A stretch of DNA of 64,000 bases, taken from positions 1-64,000 of the forward strand of contig NZ_JNWO01000026.1 in the NCBI RefSeq assembly GCF_000716435.1, written 5' to 3'. Below are positions 1 through 10,882 of this stretch, in pieces (the first letter of the stretch is position 1; the number at the start of each line of letters is the position of its first letter). The notes under the pieces were generated by a model. That model saw only the letters and a list, made by a program, of their open reading frames with translations. It did no database searches and was not told where the DNA came from. This DNA comes from Streptomyces xylophagus (GTDB lineage Bacteria; Actinomycetota; Actinomycetes; Streptomycetales; Streptomycetaceae). The translations under genes were made by a program, and so were the position numbers.

Positions 1-181
1 CTCTATCAGACCGTTTCCGGTTCCGATTTCCTCGGTGCTTTCCAGGTTTCCGCTTCCGCGTTTCCCTTTCCGGCGGTTCCGACTTTATCAGAAGTTCTGA
101 GTCGGATTTTCCGGCCCTTCGGGAGTGGCCCCCGTACACGCGAAGTGTCCGGGTTCCCCCTCAGGCGGAGCCGTAAACGTA
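1..181. other. Non-coding left edge, pyrimidine-rich
   Basis: No supported gene lies between the window start and the RNase J terminator. The first 120 bases are clearly less GC-rich than the rest and contain many irregular TTTCCG/TTCCG runs on the plus strand. This is probably the leader or spacer of a gene beyond the left edge. I see no convincing promoter or structured RNA. Confidence 0.4.
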
Positions 182-225
182 CTGGAGCGGGCCGCCTCGA
201 TGCAAATCGAGGCGGCCCGCTCCAG
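182..225 (-). terminator. Terminator of RNase J gene
   Basis: A perfect 20-bp inverted repeat (182-201 with 206-225) closes on a GCAA tetraloop, 29 bases past the RNase J stop codon. There is no long T-run, as is common for Streptomyces terminators. Confidence 0.85.
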
Positions 226-254
226 GTTCACGCGTACGAGGGGTCGTACGACGG

Positions 255-1940
255 TCAGACCTCCACGACGACCGGGAGGATCATCGGCCTGCGCCGATAG
301 TTGTCCGAGACCCACTTGCCCAGGGTGCGGCGGACCAGTTGCTGCAGCTGGTGGGGCTCCACCACGCCGTCCTGGGCCGAGCGTTCCAGGACCTCCGTGA
401 TCCTGGGGACCACGTCCGCGAAGGCCGAGTCCTCGATGCCGGAGCCGCGGGCCTGGATGTGCGGGCCGCCCGTGATCTTGCCGGTGGACGAGTCCACGAC
501 GACGAAGACCGAGATGATGCCCTCGTCACCCAGGATCCTGCGGTCCTTCAGCGCCGGCTCGCCGACATCGCCGACCGAGAGGCCGTCGACGTAGACATAA
601 CCCGCCTGGACCTTGCCCGAGATCTTGGCCTTGCCCTCGATGAGGTCGACGACCACGCCGTCCTCGGCGATGACGATCCGGTCGTGCGGGACGCCGGTCA
701 GGGCGCCCAGCTCGGCGTTGGCCCGTAGGTGGCGCCATTCGCCGTGGACCGGCATCAGGTTCTTCGGCTTGCAGATGTTGTAGAAGTACAGCAGCTCGCC
801 GGCCGAGGCGTGTCCGGAGACGTGGACCTTGGCGTTGCCCTTGTGGATGACGTTGGCACCCCAGCGGGTGAGGCCGTTGATCACCCGGTAGACGGCGTTC
901 TCGTTGCCCGGGATGAGGGACGACGCCAGGATCACCGTGTCGCCGGCGACGATGCGGATCTGGTGGTCGCGGTTGGCCATGCGGGACAGGGCTGCCATCG
1001 GTTCGCCCTGCGAGCCCGTGCAGACCAGGACGACCTCGCTGTCCGGGAGGTCGTCGAGCGTCTTGACGTCGACCACCAGGCCCGGCGGGACCTTGAGATA
1101 CCCGAGATCCCGTGCGATGCCCATGTTCCGGACCATCGAGCGGCCGACGAAGGCGACCCGGCGGCCGTACTCGTGTGCCGTGTCCAGGATCTGCTGGATG
1201 CGGTGCACGTGGCTGGCGAAGCTCGCCACGATGATGCGCTTGCGGGCGCCCGCGAAGACCTGCCGCAGGACGTTCGAGATGTCGCGCTCGGGCGGGACGA
1301 ATCCCGGGACCTCGGCGTTCGTGGAGTCGGCGAGGAGGAGGTCGATGCCCTCCTCGCTCAGCCGTGCGAACGCGTGTAGATCTGTCAGACGACCGTCCAG
1401 CGGCAGCTGATCCATCTTGAAGTCGCCGGTGTGGACGACCATGCCCGCGGGGGTGCGGATCGCGACCGCGAGGGCGTCCGGGATCGAGTGGTTGACCGCG
1501 ACGAACTCGCAGTCGAAGGGGCCGATGCGCTCGCGGTGCCCCTCGGCGACCTCGAGCGTGTACGGCCGGATGCGGTGCTCCTGGAGCTTCGCCTCGATGA
1601 GGGCGAGGGTCAGCTTGGAGCCGATCAGCGGGATGTCCGCCTTCTCACGAAGGAGGAACGGGACTCCGCCGATGTGGTCCTCGTGGCCATGCGTGAGGAC
1701 GATGCCGTCGATGTCGTCAAGGCGGTCCCTGATGGACGTGAAGTCCGGCAGGATCAGGTCGATTCCGGGCTGCTCCTCCTCGGGGAAGAGCACACCGCAG
1801 TCGACGATGAGCAGACGGCCGCCGTATTCGAAGACCGTCATGTTTCGGCCGATTTCCCCGAGGCCGCCGAGTGGGGTGACCCTCAGGCCGCCTTCGGGGA
1901 GCTTGGGCGGCGGGGCGAGTTCAGGATGCGGATGACTCAA
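255..1940 (-). CDS. rnj: Ribonuclease J
   Basis: A 561-residue metallo-beta-lactamase/beta-CASP ribonuclease, expected to combine 5'-to-3' exonuclease and endonuclease activity in RNA maturation and decay. The N-terminal half carries the zinc motif THGHEDHIGG, then the beta-CASP domain with its SxGHAS segment (VSGHASAGELL) and the MPVHGEWRH signature. The C-terminal region ends in PMILPVVVEV, typical of actinobacterial RNase J. I use the TTG at 1940 because GGAGAG lies about seven bases upstream and the resulting MSHPHPEL start fits the family. It follows dapA on the same strand, separated by a hairpin. Length and motifs look intact, so the assignment is firm. Confidence 0.96.
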   Translation of the reverse strand: MSHPHPELAPPPKLPEGGLRVTPLGGLGEIGRNMTVFEYGGRLLIVDCGVLFPEEEQPGIDLILPDFTSIRDRLDDIDGIVLTHGHEDHIGGVPFLLREKADIPLIGSKLTLALIEAKLQEHRIRPYTLEVAEGHRERIGPFDCEFVAVNHSIPDALAVAIRTPAGMVVHTGDFKMDQLPLDGRLTDLHAFARLSEEGIDLLLADSTNAEVPGFVPPERDISNVLRQVFAGARKRIIVASFASHVHRIQQILDTAHEYGRRVAFVGRSMVRNMGIARDLGYLKVPPGLVVDVKTLDDLPDSEVVLVCTGSQGEPMAALSRMANRDHQIRIVAGDTVILASSLIPGNENAVYRVINGLTRWGANVIHKGNAKVHVSGHASAGELLYFYNICKPKNLMPVHGEWRHLRANAELGALTGVPHDRIVIAEDGVVVDLIEGKAKISGKVQAGYVYVDGLSVGDVGEPALKDRRILGDEGIISVFVVVDSSTGKITGGPHIQARGSGIEDSAFADVVPRITEVLERSAQDGVVEPHQLQQLVRRTLGKWVSDNYRRRPMILPVVVEV

Positions 1941-1954
1941 AAGACTCTCCTACC

Positions 1955-1992
1955 CATGCGCGCCACGTACCTGTGGGCACGTGGCGCGCATG
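1955..1992 (-). terminator. Hairpin between dapA and rnj
   Basis: A perfect 14-bp inverted repeat (1955-1968 with 1979-1992) and a 10-base loop lie between the dapA stop and the rnj start. It may terminate dapA, or partly attenuate readthrough into rnj. It sits only about 15 bases before the rnj start codon, so it may also affect RNase J translation. Confidence 0.6.
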
Positions 1993-2068
1993 ACGTTCGT
2001 GCAAATGCAGTTATCGGATGTGGGGTGCAGGCGCCGAAGCCCTGCGTATTGAGTTGTGAAGTCTGTTG

Positions 2069-2968
2069 TCAGAGCTGTACCCCGCCGGCGGCAAGATCGA
2101 TCTTGAGCTGGGCGATCTCCTCGGGCGAGCATTCGACCATGGGGAGGCGCAGCGGTCCGGCGGGCAGTCCCTGGAGGGTGAGCGCGGCCTTGGTGGTCAT
2201 GACGCCCTGGGTGCGGAACATGCCGGTGTAGACGGGGAGCAGCTTCTGGTGGATCTCGGTGGCCTTCTGGACGTCACCGGAGATGTACGCCTCCACCAGG
2301 GTGCGCAGTTCAGGTGTGACCACATGGCCGACGACCGAGACGAAGCCGACCGCGCCCACGGAGAGCAGCGGCAGGTTCAGCATGTCGTCGCCCGAGTACC
2401 AGGCCAGGCCCGACCGCGCGATGGCCCAGCTGGCGCGGCCGAGGTCGCCCTTGGCGTCCTTGTTGGCGACGATCCTGGGGTGCTCGGCGAGTCTGACCAG
2501 GGTCTCGGTGCCGATCGGGACGCCGCTGCGGCCGGGGATGTCGTAGAGCATGACCGGCAGTTCGGCGGCGTCGGCGACGGTCTTGAAGTGGCGGTACAGG
2601 CCCTCCTGCGGGGGCTTGTTGTAGTACGGCGTGACGACGAGCAGGCCGTGTGCGCCGGTGCGTTCGGCCGTGCGGGCGAGTTCGACGCTGTGGTGGGTGT
2701 CGTTGGTGCCGACGCCGGCGATGACGTGGGCGCGGTCGCCGACCGCCTCCAGTACGGCTCGTACGAGATCCGCTTTCTCCGCGTCGCTGGTGGTCGGGGA
2801 CTCACCGGTGGTGCCGTTGATGATCAGGCCGTCGTTGCCTGCGTCCACCAGGTGGGTAGCGAGCCGCTGCGCGCCGTCGAGGTCGAGCGCGCCGTCCGCC
2901 GTGAAGGGCGTGACCATGGCGGTGAGGACCCGCCCGAAGGGGGTCTGCGGAGTGGAGGTCGGAGCCAT
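2069..2968 (-). CDS. dapA: 4-hydroxy-tetrahydrodipicolinate synthase
   Basis: A 299-residue class I aldolase-fold enzyme. It condenses pyruvate with aspartate semialdehyde in the first committed step of lysine and diaminopimelate synthesis. The GTTGES motif, the catalytic tyrosine segment VTPYYNKPPQ and the Schiff-base lysine in VANKDAKGD are all present. I chose ATG 2968 (MAPTSTPQTPF) over the in-frame GTG at 2977 because it fits the usual family length. It lies between thyX and rnj, and dapB is 3 kb away in the same cluster. A plausible promoter sits just upstream (3004-3033), implying a leader of about 30 bases. Confidence 0.96.
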   Translation of the reverse strand: MAPTSTPQTPFGRVLTAMVTPFTADGALDLDGAQRLATHLVDAGNDGLIINGTTGESPTTSDAEKADLVRAVLEAVGDRAHVIAGVGTNDTHHSVELARTAERTGAHGLLVVTPYYNKPPQEGLYRHFKTVADAAELPVMLYDIPGRSGVPIGTETLVRLAEHPRIVANKDAKGDLGRASWAIARSGLAWYSGDDMLNLPLLSVGAVGFVSVVGHVVTPELRTLVEAYISGDVQKATEIHQKLLPVYTGMFRTQGVMTTKAALTLQGLPAGPLRLPMVECSPEEIAQLKIDLAAGGVQL

Positions 2969-3003
2969 GGGTAACACGCTACTCGCTGCTCAATGCGGGG
3001 TCT

Positions 3004-3033
3004 GCCCTAGGGGCAGGCGACAAGTCGTGACAA
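3004..3033 (-). promoter_or_regulatory. Candidate dapA promoter
   Basis: On the minus strand TTGTCA (3033-3028) and TAGGGC (3009-3004) are 18 bases apart, close to the Streptomyces housekeeping consensus TTGAC/TAGRRT. They sit 35-65 bases before the dapA start codon. This is inference from sequence only. Confidence 0.45.
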
Positions 3034-3041
3034 ATATGGAG

Positions 3042-3079
3042 CCCGGCACTGCCTGCTCGGGGGTTCAAGCAGTGCCGGG
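3042..3079 (-). terminator. Terminator downstream of thyX
   Basis: An 11-bp perfect stem (3042-3052 with 3069-3079) is followed on the minus strand by an A/T-rich stretch. It lies between the thyX stop and the candidate dapA promoter, as expected for a thyX terminator. Confidence 0.7.
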
Positions 3080-3179
3080 TCCGTTTGATCAGGCTAGATG
3101 AACTTCTCCAAATGCCGCAATACGGACACTTCGCGCGGCCCATCCGTACATGTGTGCCCGAACGGCAAACAGAGGTGCG

Positions 3180-3920
3180 CTACGGGGCGACACGGCCGTT
3201 GGCATTGAACGCCGCGTAGGTGAGCGGCATGAGCTTCGCCCACTGCTCCTCCATCTTCTCGCCGACCATCTCGATCTCCCGCTGCGGGAAGGACGGCACC
3301 TTCGCCAGCTCGTGCTGGGTGCGCAGACCGAGGAAGTGCATCAGCGAGCGTGCGTTGCACGTGGCGTACATCGAGGAGAAGAGGCCTACGGGGAGGACGG
3401 CACGGGCGACCTCGCGGGCCACGCCGGCGGCGAGCATCTCCTGGTACGCCTCGTACGACTGGCGGTACGAGTCTTCCATGGTGCGGCCGACGAGCTCCTG
3501 CTGGGCCTGGGAGCCCTCCACGAAGACGTACTTGCCCGGGCGGCCCTCCTGGACCAGCTTGCGGGACTCGCCGGGGACGTAGAAGACGGGCTGGAGCTCC
3601 CGGTACCTTCCCGATTCCTCGTTGTAGGACCAGCCCACCCGGTGCCGCATGAACTCGCGGAAGACGAGGATCGGGGCGCTGATGAAGAAGGTCATCGAGT
3701 TGTGCTCGAAGGGACTGCCGTGCCGGTCGCGCATCAGGTAGTTGATCAGACCCTTGGAGCGCTCGGGGTCCTTGCCCATCTCGTCCAGGGACTGCTCGCC
3801 GATCGTCGAGACGCGGGCGGCGAAGAGCACGTCGGCGTCGGACGCGGTGTGCTTGACCAGCTCGACGGTGACATCACTGCGGAAACTGGGCTTGAGGTCG
3901 TCGGCGGGGGTGTCGGTCAC
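3180..3920 (-). CDS. thyX: FAD-dependent thymidylate synthase ThyX
   Basis: A 246-residue flavin-dependent thymidylate synthase. It makes dTMP from dUMP using methylene-tetrahydrofolate and NADPH. The diagnostic ThyX motif RHRxxxxxNExSxR is present as RHRVGWSYNEESGR. The reading frame stays open far upstream, to about 4346. I set the start at GTG 3920 (VTDTPADDLKPSF) because an AAGGA ribosome site precedes it and conservation should begin there; the upstream part has no ThyX features. It is transcribed towards dapA, and the upstream gene at 4134 is divergent. Confidence 0.95.
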   Translation of the reverse strand: MTDTPADDLKPSFRSDVTVELVKHTASDADVLFAARVSTIGEQSLDEMGKDPERSKGLINYLMRDRHGSPFEHNSMTFFISAPILVFREFMRHRVGWSYNEESGRYRELQPVFYVPGESRKLVQEGRPGKYVFVEGSQAQQELVGRTMEDSYRQSYEAYQEMLAAGVAREVARAVLPVGLFSSMYATCNARSLMHFLGLRTQHELAKVPSFPQREIEMVGEKMEEQWAKLMPLTYAAFNANGRVAP

Positions 3921-4133
3921 GGCTCGGAGGGTCCTTCCATCACGTCTCTCGGGCGGCGCCCACTCTACGGCCCGGCACTGACATCGGGGCGTTCGGTGCC
4001 GTGCCGCGACATTCGTTGGCGAACTTCTGCGAATTCGGTGAAACAGGGCACCAATTGGGGCGTTCGCTCGTCTGTCTTGGTGAGAGCCACCCGTTCGATC
4101 CCGATTCGATCCCCGAAGGGAGATGCACCACCG

Positions 4134-4373
4134 ATGTTCCGTCGGCGCGAACCCGTCCCGTTCGCCTTCATCGCCGAGACCGACCGGTTCCGCAGCAATG
4201 TCACCCCGCCGCCCCGTGAGCACGCGTCGGCCGCTCAGATAGCCGGGCGTTGGCTCCTGGGCCTCACCATCGTCGCCGGAATCGTGGGCGCCGTGGTCCT
4301 CGGGATGCCCGCGCTGTCCCAGAACAACCTCTCGACACAGAACCAACAGTCGCAGGCCGCCGACAACCGCTGA
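4134..4373 (+). CDS. Small single-pass membrane protein
   Basis: A 79-residue protein of unknown function. After an Arg/Pro-rich start (MFRRREPVPF) and a charged cytoplasmic stretch, it has one strongly hydrophobic segment at about residues 38-60 (LLGLTIVAGIVGAVVLG). A short Gln/Asn/Ser-rich tail follows and is probably outside the membrane. The ATG has GAAGGGAG 12-18 bases upstream. It is divergent from thyX and followed by another small membrane protein gene. Similar short proteins occur next to thyX in streptomycetes, but I know of no assigned role. Confidence 0.7.
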   Translation: MFRRREPVPFAFIAETDRFRSNVTPPPREHASAAQIAGRWLLGLTIVAGIVGAVVLGMPALSQNNLSTQNQQSQAADNR

Positions 4374-4498
4374 CCTGGCAATTACCCGCCGCCGAGGTGA
4401 CCATGACTCATCCGGACCCCCAATGGTGGTGAGCGGGAACTCGGCCGGATAGCCTCACCGGGCACAGCCCACGCATGGATTCAGTGAGGACACCAGCC

Positions 4499-5053
4499 GT
4501 GCCCCTGCCCTTCCTTACGGCCGACCGCGCATTCGAGGCCGCGGACGAGCTCGCGCTGCCGTTCGACGACCGCGACCGCTGGCGGCGCCCCTACCGGCCC
4601 GGACCGTGGCGGGTGGCGGTGGCGGCACTCGTGCTGCTGCTCGCGTCGTACGTACTGTTCGCGGCGGTCATCATCGCGTTGACCGGCTCGCCGTCCGAGG
4701 CCGGAGTGATCCTCGGTATCGCGGCGGTCGTCATCCTCTGCGCCCTGCGGCTGCTGCGCATGGGCGTGTGGGTGAGCGCGCGCGGGCTGCGCAGGGTGCG
4801 GTTCTTCTTCACTCGTACGGTGCGGTGGGATCGGATCGTCGCGGTGCGGACGGTGCAGCAGCCGGTGCGCTGGCTCGGGCTGCCGCGCACGGTGCAGGGG
4901 CAGGCGCTGGTCCTCGTACGGAAGGATCGTGCTCCCGAGGACGTGCCCGTGCTGCTGACCACGCACGACATCGACTTCCTGGCGCGTGCCTCCTCCTTCG
5001 ACCGGGCCGCGGACTCCATCGAGGTGTGGTCCGACGAATATCGGCGGAGCTGA
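4499..5053 (+). CDS. Membrane protein with PH-like domain
   Basis: A protein of 184 residues that probably acts at the membrane; function unknown. Two adjacent hydrophobic helices (VAVAALVLLLASYVLFAAVII and AGVILGIAAVVILCALRLL) are followed by a soluble part typical of bacterial PH-like (DUF2581/bPH2-type) proteins: VSARGLRRVRFF, then a Trp-Asp turn and a RWDRIVAVR strand. I prefer GTG 4499 because GAGGA lies eight bases upstream. An in-frame ATG at 4475 would add eight residues but has no ribosome site. The gene converges on the TPR-like gene at 5129, sharing a strong hairpin. The domain name is a fold-level inference. Confidence 0.75.
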   Translation: MPLPFLTADRAFEAADELALPFDDRDRWRRPYRPGPWRVAVAALVLLLASYVLFAAVIIALTGSPSEAGVILGIAAVVILCALRLLRMGVWVSARGLRRVRFFFTRTVRWDRIVAVRTVQQPVRWLGLPRTVQGQALVLVRKDRAPEDVPVLLTTHDIDFLARASSFDRAADSIEVWSDEYRRS

Positions 5054-5062
5054 CCGGCCGAC

Positions 5063-5129
5063 AACACCCGTACGCCGAAGGGGCCGGTCCGCAGTGAGTG
5101 CGGGGCGGCCCCTTCGGCGTACGGGTGTT
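5063..5129. terminator. Bidirectional terminator
   Basis: A perfect 24-bp inverted repeat (5063-5086 with 5106-5129) lies between convergent genes. The right arm reaches the first base of the stop codon of the minus-strand gene. It should terminate transcription from both sides. Confidence 0.85.
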
Positions 5130-5581
5130 CAGGCCTGGACGGGTCTGCCGTCGTGCAGGGCGATCGCGCGTTGCATCGCCTTGCGGGCGCGGGGGGTGTC
5201 GCGGGCGTCGTGGTAGGCGACGGCCAGGCGGAACCAGCTGCGCCAGTCGTCGGGGGCCGCCTCCGTCTCGGCCTTGCGCTTGGCGAAGACCTCGTCGGCG
5301 GAGTCGCGGTCGATACGGCCGCCAGGCGTACGCCTCAACTCGTCGACGGGGAGGCCGCCTTCGGCGTCGAGGAGGGCGGCGAGGCGGTTGGCGCTGCGGA
5401 CGAACTGGGTGTTCTTCCAGAGGAACCAGATGCCGATCACCGGCAGGATCAGGACCGCGATCCCGAAGGTGACGGTGATGACCGTGCCCGACTGTATGAG
5501 CATGACGCCGCGGCTGCCGACCAGGACGAAGTAGAAGACCAGGACGGCGGCCGTGACGGCGTAGGTGAGTTTGGCGCGCAT
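5129..5581 (-). CDS. Membrane-anchored TPR-like protein
   Basis: A 150-residue protein with two N-terminal membrane helices (about residues 5-25 and 33-55). The cytoplasmic part of about 90 residues is helical. Its C-terminal segment, WRSWFRLAVAYHDARDTPRARKAMQRAIAL when read in pieces, has the spacing of one tetratricopeptide repeat (W..LA.AY...D...A...A..AL). It starts 10 bases after the dapB stop and is probably the last gene of that operon. A TPR suggests a protein-docking role at the membrane; no substrate can be named. Confidence 0.75.
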   Translation of the reverse strand: MRAKLTYAVTAAVLVFYFVLVGSRGVMLIQSGTVITVTFGIAVLILPVIGIWFLWKNTQFVRSANRLAALLDAEGGLPVDELRRTPGGRIDRDSADEVFAKRKAETEAAPDDWRSWFRLAVAYHDARDTPRARKAMQRAIALHDGRPVQA

Positions 5582-5591
5582 GTCGTGAGCC

Positions 5592-7745
<2,154 letters not shown>

Positions 7746-7749
<4 letters not shown>

Positions 7750-9965
7750 TTGTCGTCGTCGTCCTTCTTGTCGTCGCCGCTCTCTTCACCCTCGATGACG
7801 GGGATGAGGGAGAGCTTGCCGCGGGAGTCGATCTCGGCGATCTCGACCTGGACCTTCTGGCCCACGCCGACCACGTCCTCGACGTTCTCCACGCGCTTGC
7901 CACCGGCGAGCTTGCGGATCTGCGAGATGTGCAGCAGACCGTCCTTGCCCGGGAGCAGCGACACGAACGCGCCGAAGGTGGTGGTCTTGACGACCGTACC
8001 CAGGTAGCGCTCGCCGACCTCCGGCATGGTCGGGTTGGCGATGCCGTTGATCGTGGCGCGGGCGGCCTCGGCCTGCGAGCCGACCTGGGCACCGATGTAG
8101 ATGGTGCCGTCGTCCTCGATCGTGATCTCGGCGCCGGTGTCCTCCTGGATCTGGTTGATCATCTTGCCCTTCGGGCCGATGACCTCGCCGATCTTGTCCA
8201 CGGGGATCTTGACGGTGATGATCCGCGGGGCGTTCGGGGACATCTCGTCCGGCGTGTCGATCGCTTCCATCATCACGTCGAGGATGTGGAGGCGGGCGTC
8301 ACGGGCCTGCTTGAGAGCGGCGGCCAGGACGGAGGCGGGGATGCCGTCCAGCTTGGTGTCGAGCTGGAGGGCGGTGACGAACTCCTTGGTGCCGGCGACC
8401 TTGAAGTCCATGTCACCGAAGGCGTCCTCCGCACCGAGGATGTCGGTGAGGGCGACGTAGTGCGTCTCGCCGTTGATCTCCTGGGAGATCAGGCCCATGG
8501 CGATACCGGCGACGGGGGCCTTGAGGGGCACACCGGCGTTCAGCAGCGACATGGTGGAGGCGCAGACCGAGCCCATGGACGTCGAGCCGTTCGAGCCGAG
8601 GGCCTCGGAGACCTGACGGATCGCGTAGGGGAACTCCTCGCGCGTCGGGAGGACCGGGACCAGGGCGCGCTCGGCGAGCGCTCCGTGGCCGATCTCGCGG
8701 CGCTTCGGGGAGCCGACGCGGCCGGTCTCGCCGACGGAGTACGGCGGGAAGTTGTAGTTGTGCATGTAGCGCTTGCGGGTCACCGGGGAGAGGGTGTCCA
8801 GCTGCTGCTCCATGCGGAGCATGTTGAGGGTGGTGACGCCCAGGATCTGGGTCTCGCCACGCTCGAACAGCGCGGAACCGTGCACGCGCGGGATGGCCTC
8901 GACCTCGGCGGCGAGGGTACGGATGTCCGTCACCCCACGGCCGTCGATGCGCTTCTTCTCCTTGATGACGCGCTCACGGACCAGGGACTTGGTCAGCGAG
9001 CGGTACGCGGCGGAGATCTCCTTCTCGCGGCCTTCGAACTCCGGGAGGAGCTTCTCGGCGGCGAGACCCTTGACGCGGTCCAGCTCGGCCTCGCGGTCCT
9101 GCTTGCCGGGGATCGTCAGCGCGGAGGCGAGCTCCGGGCGGACGGCGGCGGTGAGGGCCTCCAGGACGTCGTCCTGGTAGTCGAGGAAGATCGGGAACTC
9201 GCCGGTCGGCTTGGCGGCCTTCGCGGCGAGGTCGGACTGGGCCTTGCAGAGCACCTTGATGAAGGGCTTCGCGGCGTCCAGACCGGAGGCGACGACCTCC
9301 TCGGTCGGCGCCTCGGCGCCGCCCGCGACCAGCTGGATGGTCTTCTCGGTGGCCTCGGCCTCGACCATCATGATCGCGACGTCGCCGTCCTCCAGGACGC
9401 GACCGGCGACGACCATGTCGAAGACGGCGTCCTCGAGCTCGGTGTGCGTCGGGAACGCGACCCACTGGCCGTTGATCAGCGCGACGCGGACGCCGCCGAC
9501 CGGGCCGGAGAAGGGCAGACCGGCCAGCTGCGTGGACGCGGAGGCGGCGTTGATCGCCACGACGTCGTACAGGTGGTCGGGGTTGAGCGCCATGATCGTC
9601 GCGACGACCTGGATCTCGTTGCGCAGGCCCTTCTTGAAGGACGGGCGCAGCGGGCGGTCGATCAGGCGGCAGGTGAGGATCGCGTCCTCGGACGGCCGGC
9701 CCTCACGGCGGAAGAAGCTGCCGGGGATCTTGCCGGCGGCGTACATCCGCTCCTCGACGTCCACCGTGAGGGGGAAGAAGTCGAGCTGGTCCTTGGGGTT
9801 CTTGGAGGCGGTGGTGGCCGACAGCACCATGGTGTCGTCGTCCAGGTACGCCACGGCGGAGCCGGCGGCCTGCTTGGCCAGGCGGCCCGTCTCGAAGCGG
9901 ATGGTGCGGGTGCCGAAGGAGCCGTTGTCAATGACGGCCTCGGCGTAGTGGGTCTCGTTCTCCAC
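7746..9965 (-). CDS. pnp: Polynucleotide phosphorylase
   Basis: A 739-residue polyribonucleotide nucleotidyltransferase: phosphorolytic 3'-to-5' exonuclease and, in Streptomyces, RNA 3'-tailing enzyme, formerly called guanosine pentaphosphate synthetase. Two RNase PH domains (first with [20 protein letters not shown], second with [19 protein letters not shown]) are followed by a KH domain ([19 protein letters not shown]) and an S1 domain ([23 protein letters not shown]). I set the start at GTG 9965 ([11 protein letters not shown]), preceded by GGAG; an open frame extends 36 codons further without merit. The C terminus is an acidic DDKKDDDDK tail. It lies downstream of rpsO, as in most bacteria. 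Confidence 0.97.
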
Positions 9966-9995
9966 TAGCGTTTTCTCCGTTACTTGTCGTCTTTC

Positions 9996-10024
9996 GTCCC
10001 TCCCCGCCCGTGTGGCGGGGGGAC
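9996..10024 (-). promoter_or_regulatory. Hairpin in pnp leader
   Basis: CCCCGCC (10002-10008) pairs with GGCGGGG (10014-10020) around a five-base loop. The outer GTCC/GGAC arms extend the stem past a two-base bulge. It lies about 30 bases before the pnp start and is the best candidate for the RNase III processing or autoregulation site known for pnp. Confidence 0.55.
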
Positions 10025-10254
10025 GGTGGCGGAGAAGCGCTGTCTGGTGCGGGCCGGTCTTCGATCGAAGCACCCGGGGTGTCTTGCCCGGGGGCCACTA
10101 CCGAGGACCGGCGGCTGCGAGGCGCGCTTCTCCTCGTTCGTTTCGTACGTTGTCGTGCTGTCGTGCGTTGTCGTGCTGTGTCGTGCGTATTGCGTTGTGC
10201 CACCACACTACAAAGCGGCAGTGACACTCCGCACGTTTCCGCACATACGGCAAA

Positions 10255-10289
10255 GGGAGCGGCTCCCGATCGTTTCGGGACCCGCTCCC
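10255..10289 (-). terminator. Terminator/attenuator after rpsO
   Basis: An eight-base outer stem (10255-10262 with 10282-10289) continues inward through TCCCGA/TCGGGA, giving a long hairpin 11 bases after the rpsO stop codon. Readthrough into pnp would make it an attenuator rather than a full terminator. Confidence 0.75.
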
Positions 10290-10300
10290 CTCACGGCGTC

Positions 10301-10588
10301 TTACTTGGCGCCCGCCGCACCGCGGCGGATGCCCAGGCGGTCCACCAGCGCACGGAAGCGCTGGATGTCCTTCTTGGCCAGGTACTGGAGCAGCCGGCGG
10401 CGCTGGCCGACCAGGATCAGCAGACCACGACGGGAGTGGTGGTCGTGCTTGTGGGTCTTGAGGTGCTCGGTCAGGTCCGAGATGCGGCGCGAGAGCATGG
10501 CGACCTGGACCTCGGGGGAGCCGGTGTCGCCCTCCTTCTGACCGAACTCACTGATGAGCTGCTTCTTCGTAGCGGCGTCGAGCGACAC
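10301..10588 (-). CDS. rpsO: 30S ribosomal protein S15
   Basis: A 95-residue primary-binding protein of the 30S subunit that contacts 16S rRNA helices 20-22. The S15 core is clear: [34 protein letters not shown] and the closing [14 protein letters not shown] set the start at GTG 10588 ([12 protein letters not shown]), preceded by GAGGAG; the frame is open 16 codons further upstream without support. It is the head of the pnp cluster, as in most bacteria, and its leader (10589-10700) contains a small CCCCTG/CAGGGG stem. Confidence 0.96.
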   Translation of the reverse strand: MSLDAATKKQLISEFGQKEGDTGSPEVQVAMLSRRISDLTEHLKTHKHDHHSRRGLLILVGQRRRLLQYLAKKDIQRFRALVDRLGIRRGAAGAK

Positions 10589-10815
10589 GCGTACTCCTCG
10601 TAGTCTGAGATGTGCCACCGAGTGCCCCTGGTCCACTTCTCAGGGGAGCTTCCGTAACTCGGGAGGCGGGGATCCGCTGGGCGCTGCCTCCAGAGCGGTG
10701 AGCTCCGGGGGTGCGTACACAAACGGCCGCTACACAGCGTACCAGCCTGGGGGGATGCGTCTGTCCAGGTCCGTGAAGGTCCACGAAGGGCCCCGACCGG
10801 CACGGATACGGCCAC

Positions 10816-10852
10816 TAGGGTGATCCGCATCCACATGTGGATCGTGGATCAC
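10816..10852 (+). promoter_or_regulatory. Candidate promoter with overlapping palindrome
   Basis: TAGGGT (10816-10821), a possible -10 element, runs into a nested inverted repeat. The inner palindrome ATCCACATGTGGAT spans 10829-10842, with outer arms GTGATCC and GGATCAC at 10820-10826 and 10846-10852. The position fits an operator over the transcription start of the DUF397 gene. No -35 box is clear. Confidence 0.4.
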
Positions 10853-10882
10853 GTCGGTTCGTCCGGAAGGGGTCGCTTCGCC

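Larger units (their letters stand above)
9966..10300 (-). promoter_or_regulatory. rpsO-pnp intergenic region
   Basis: This 335-base spacer has no gene. On the minus strand it contains, in order, the rpsO hairpin (10255-10289), four near-regular copies of GCACGACA (10186 down to 10151), a GC-rich hairpin (9996-10024) and the pnp ribosome site. In Streptomyces the rpsO-pnp spacer is known to hold an RNase III-cleaved stem-loop and a pnp promoter; which element here corresponds is inferred. Confidence 0.6.

Noticed and set aside
3921..4346. Upstream extension of thyX
   Set aside because: The extension runs antisense over the membrane protein gene at 4134 and adds no ThyX feature.
9966..10073. 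Upstream extension of pnp
   Set aside because: The extra 36 codons have no conservation signal; GTG 9965 with GGAG gives the expected 739 residues.
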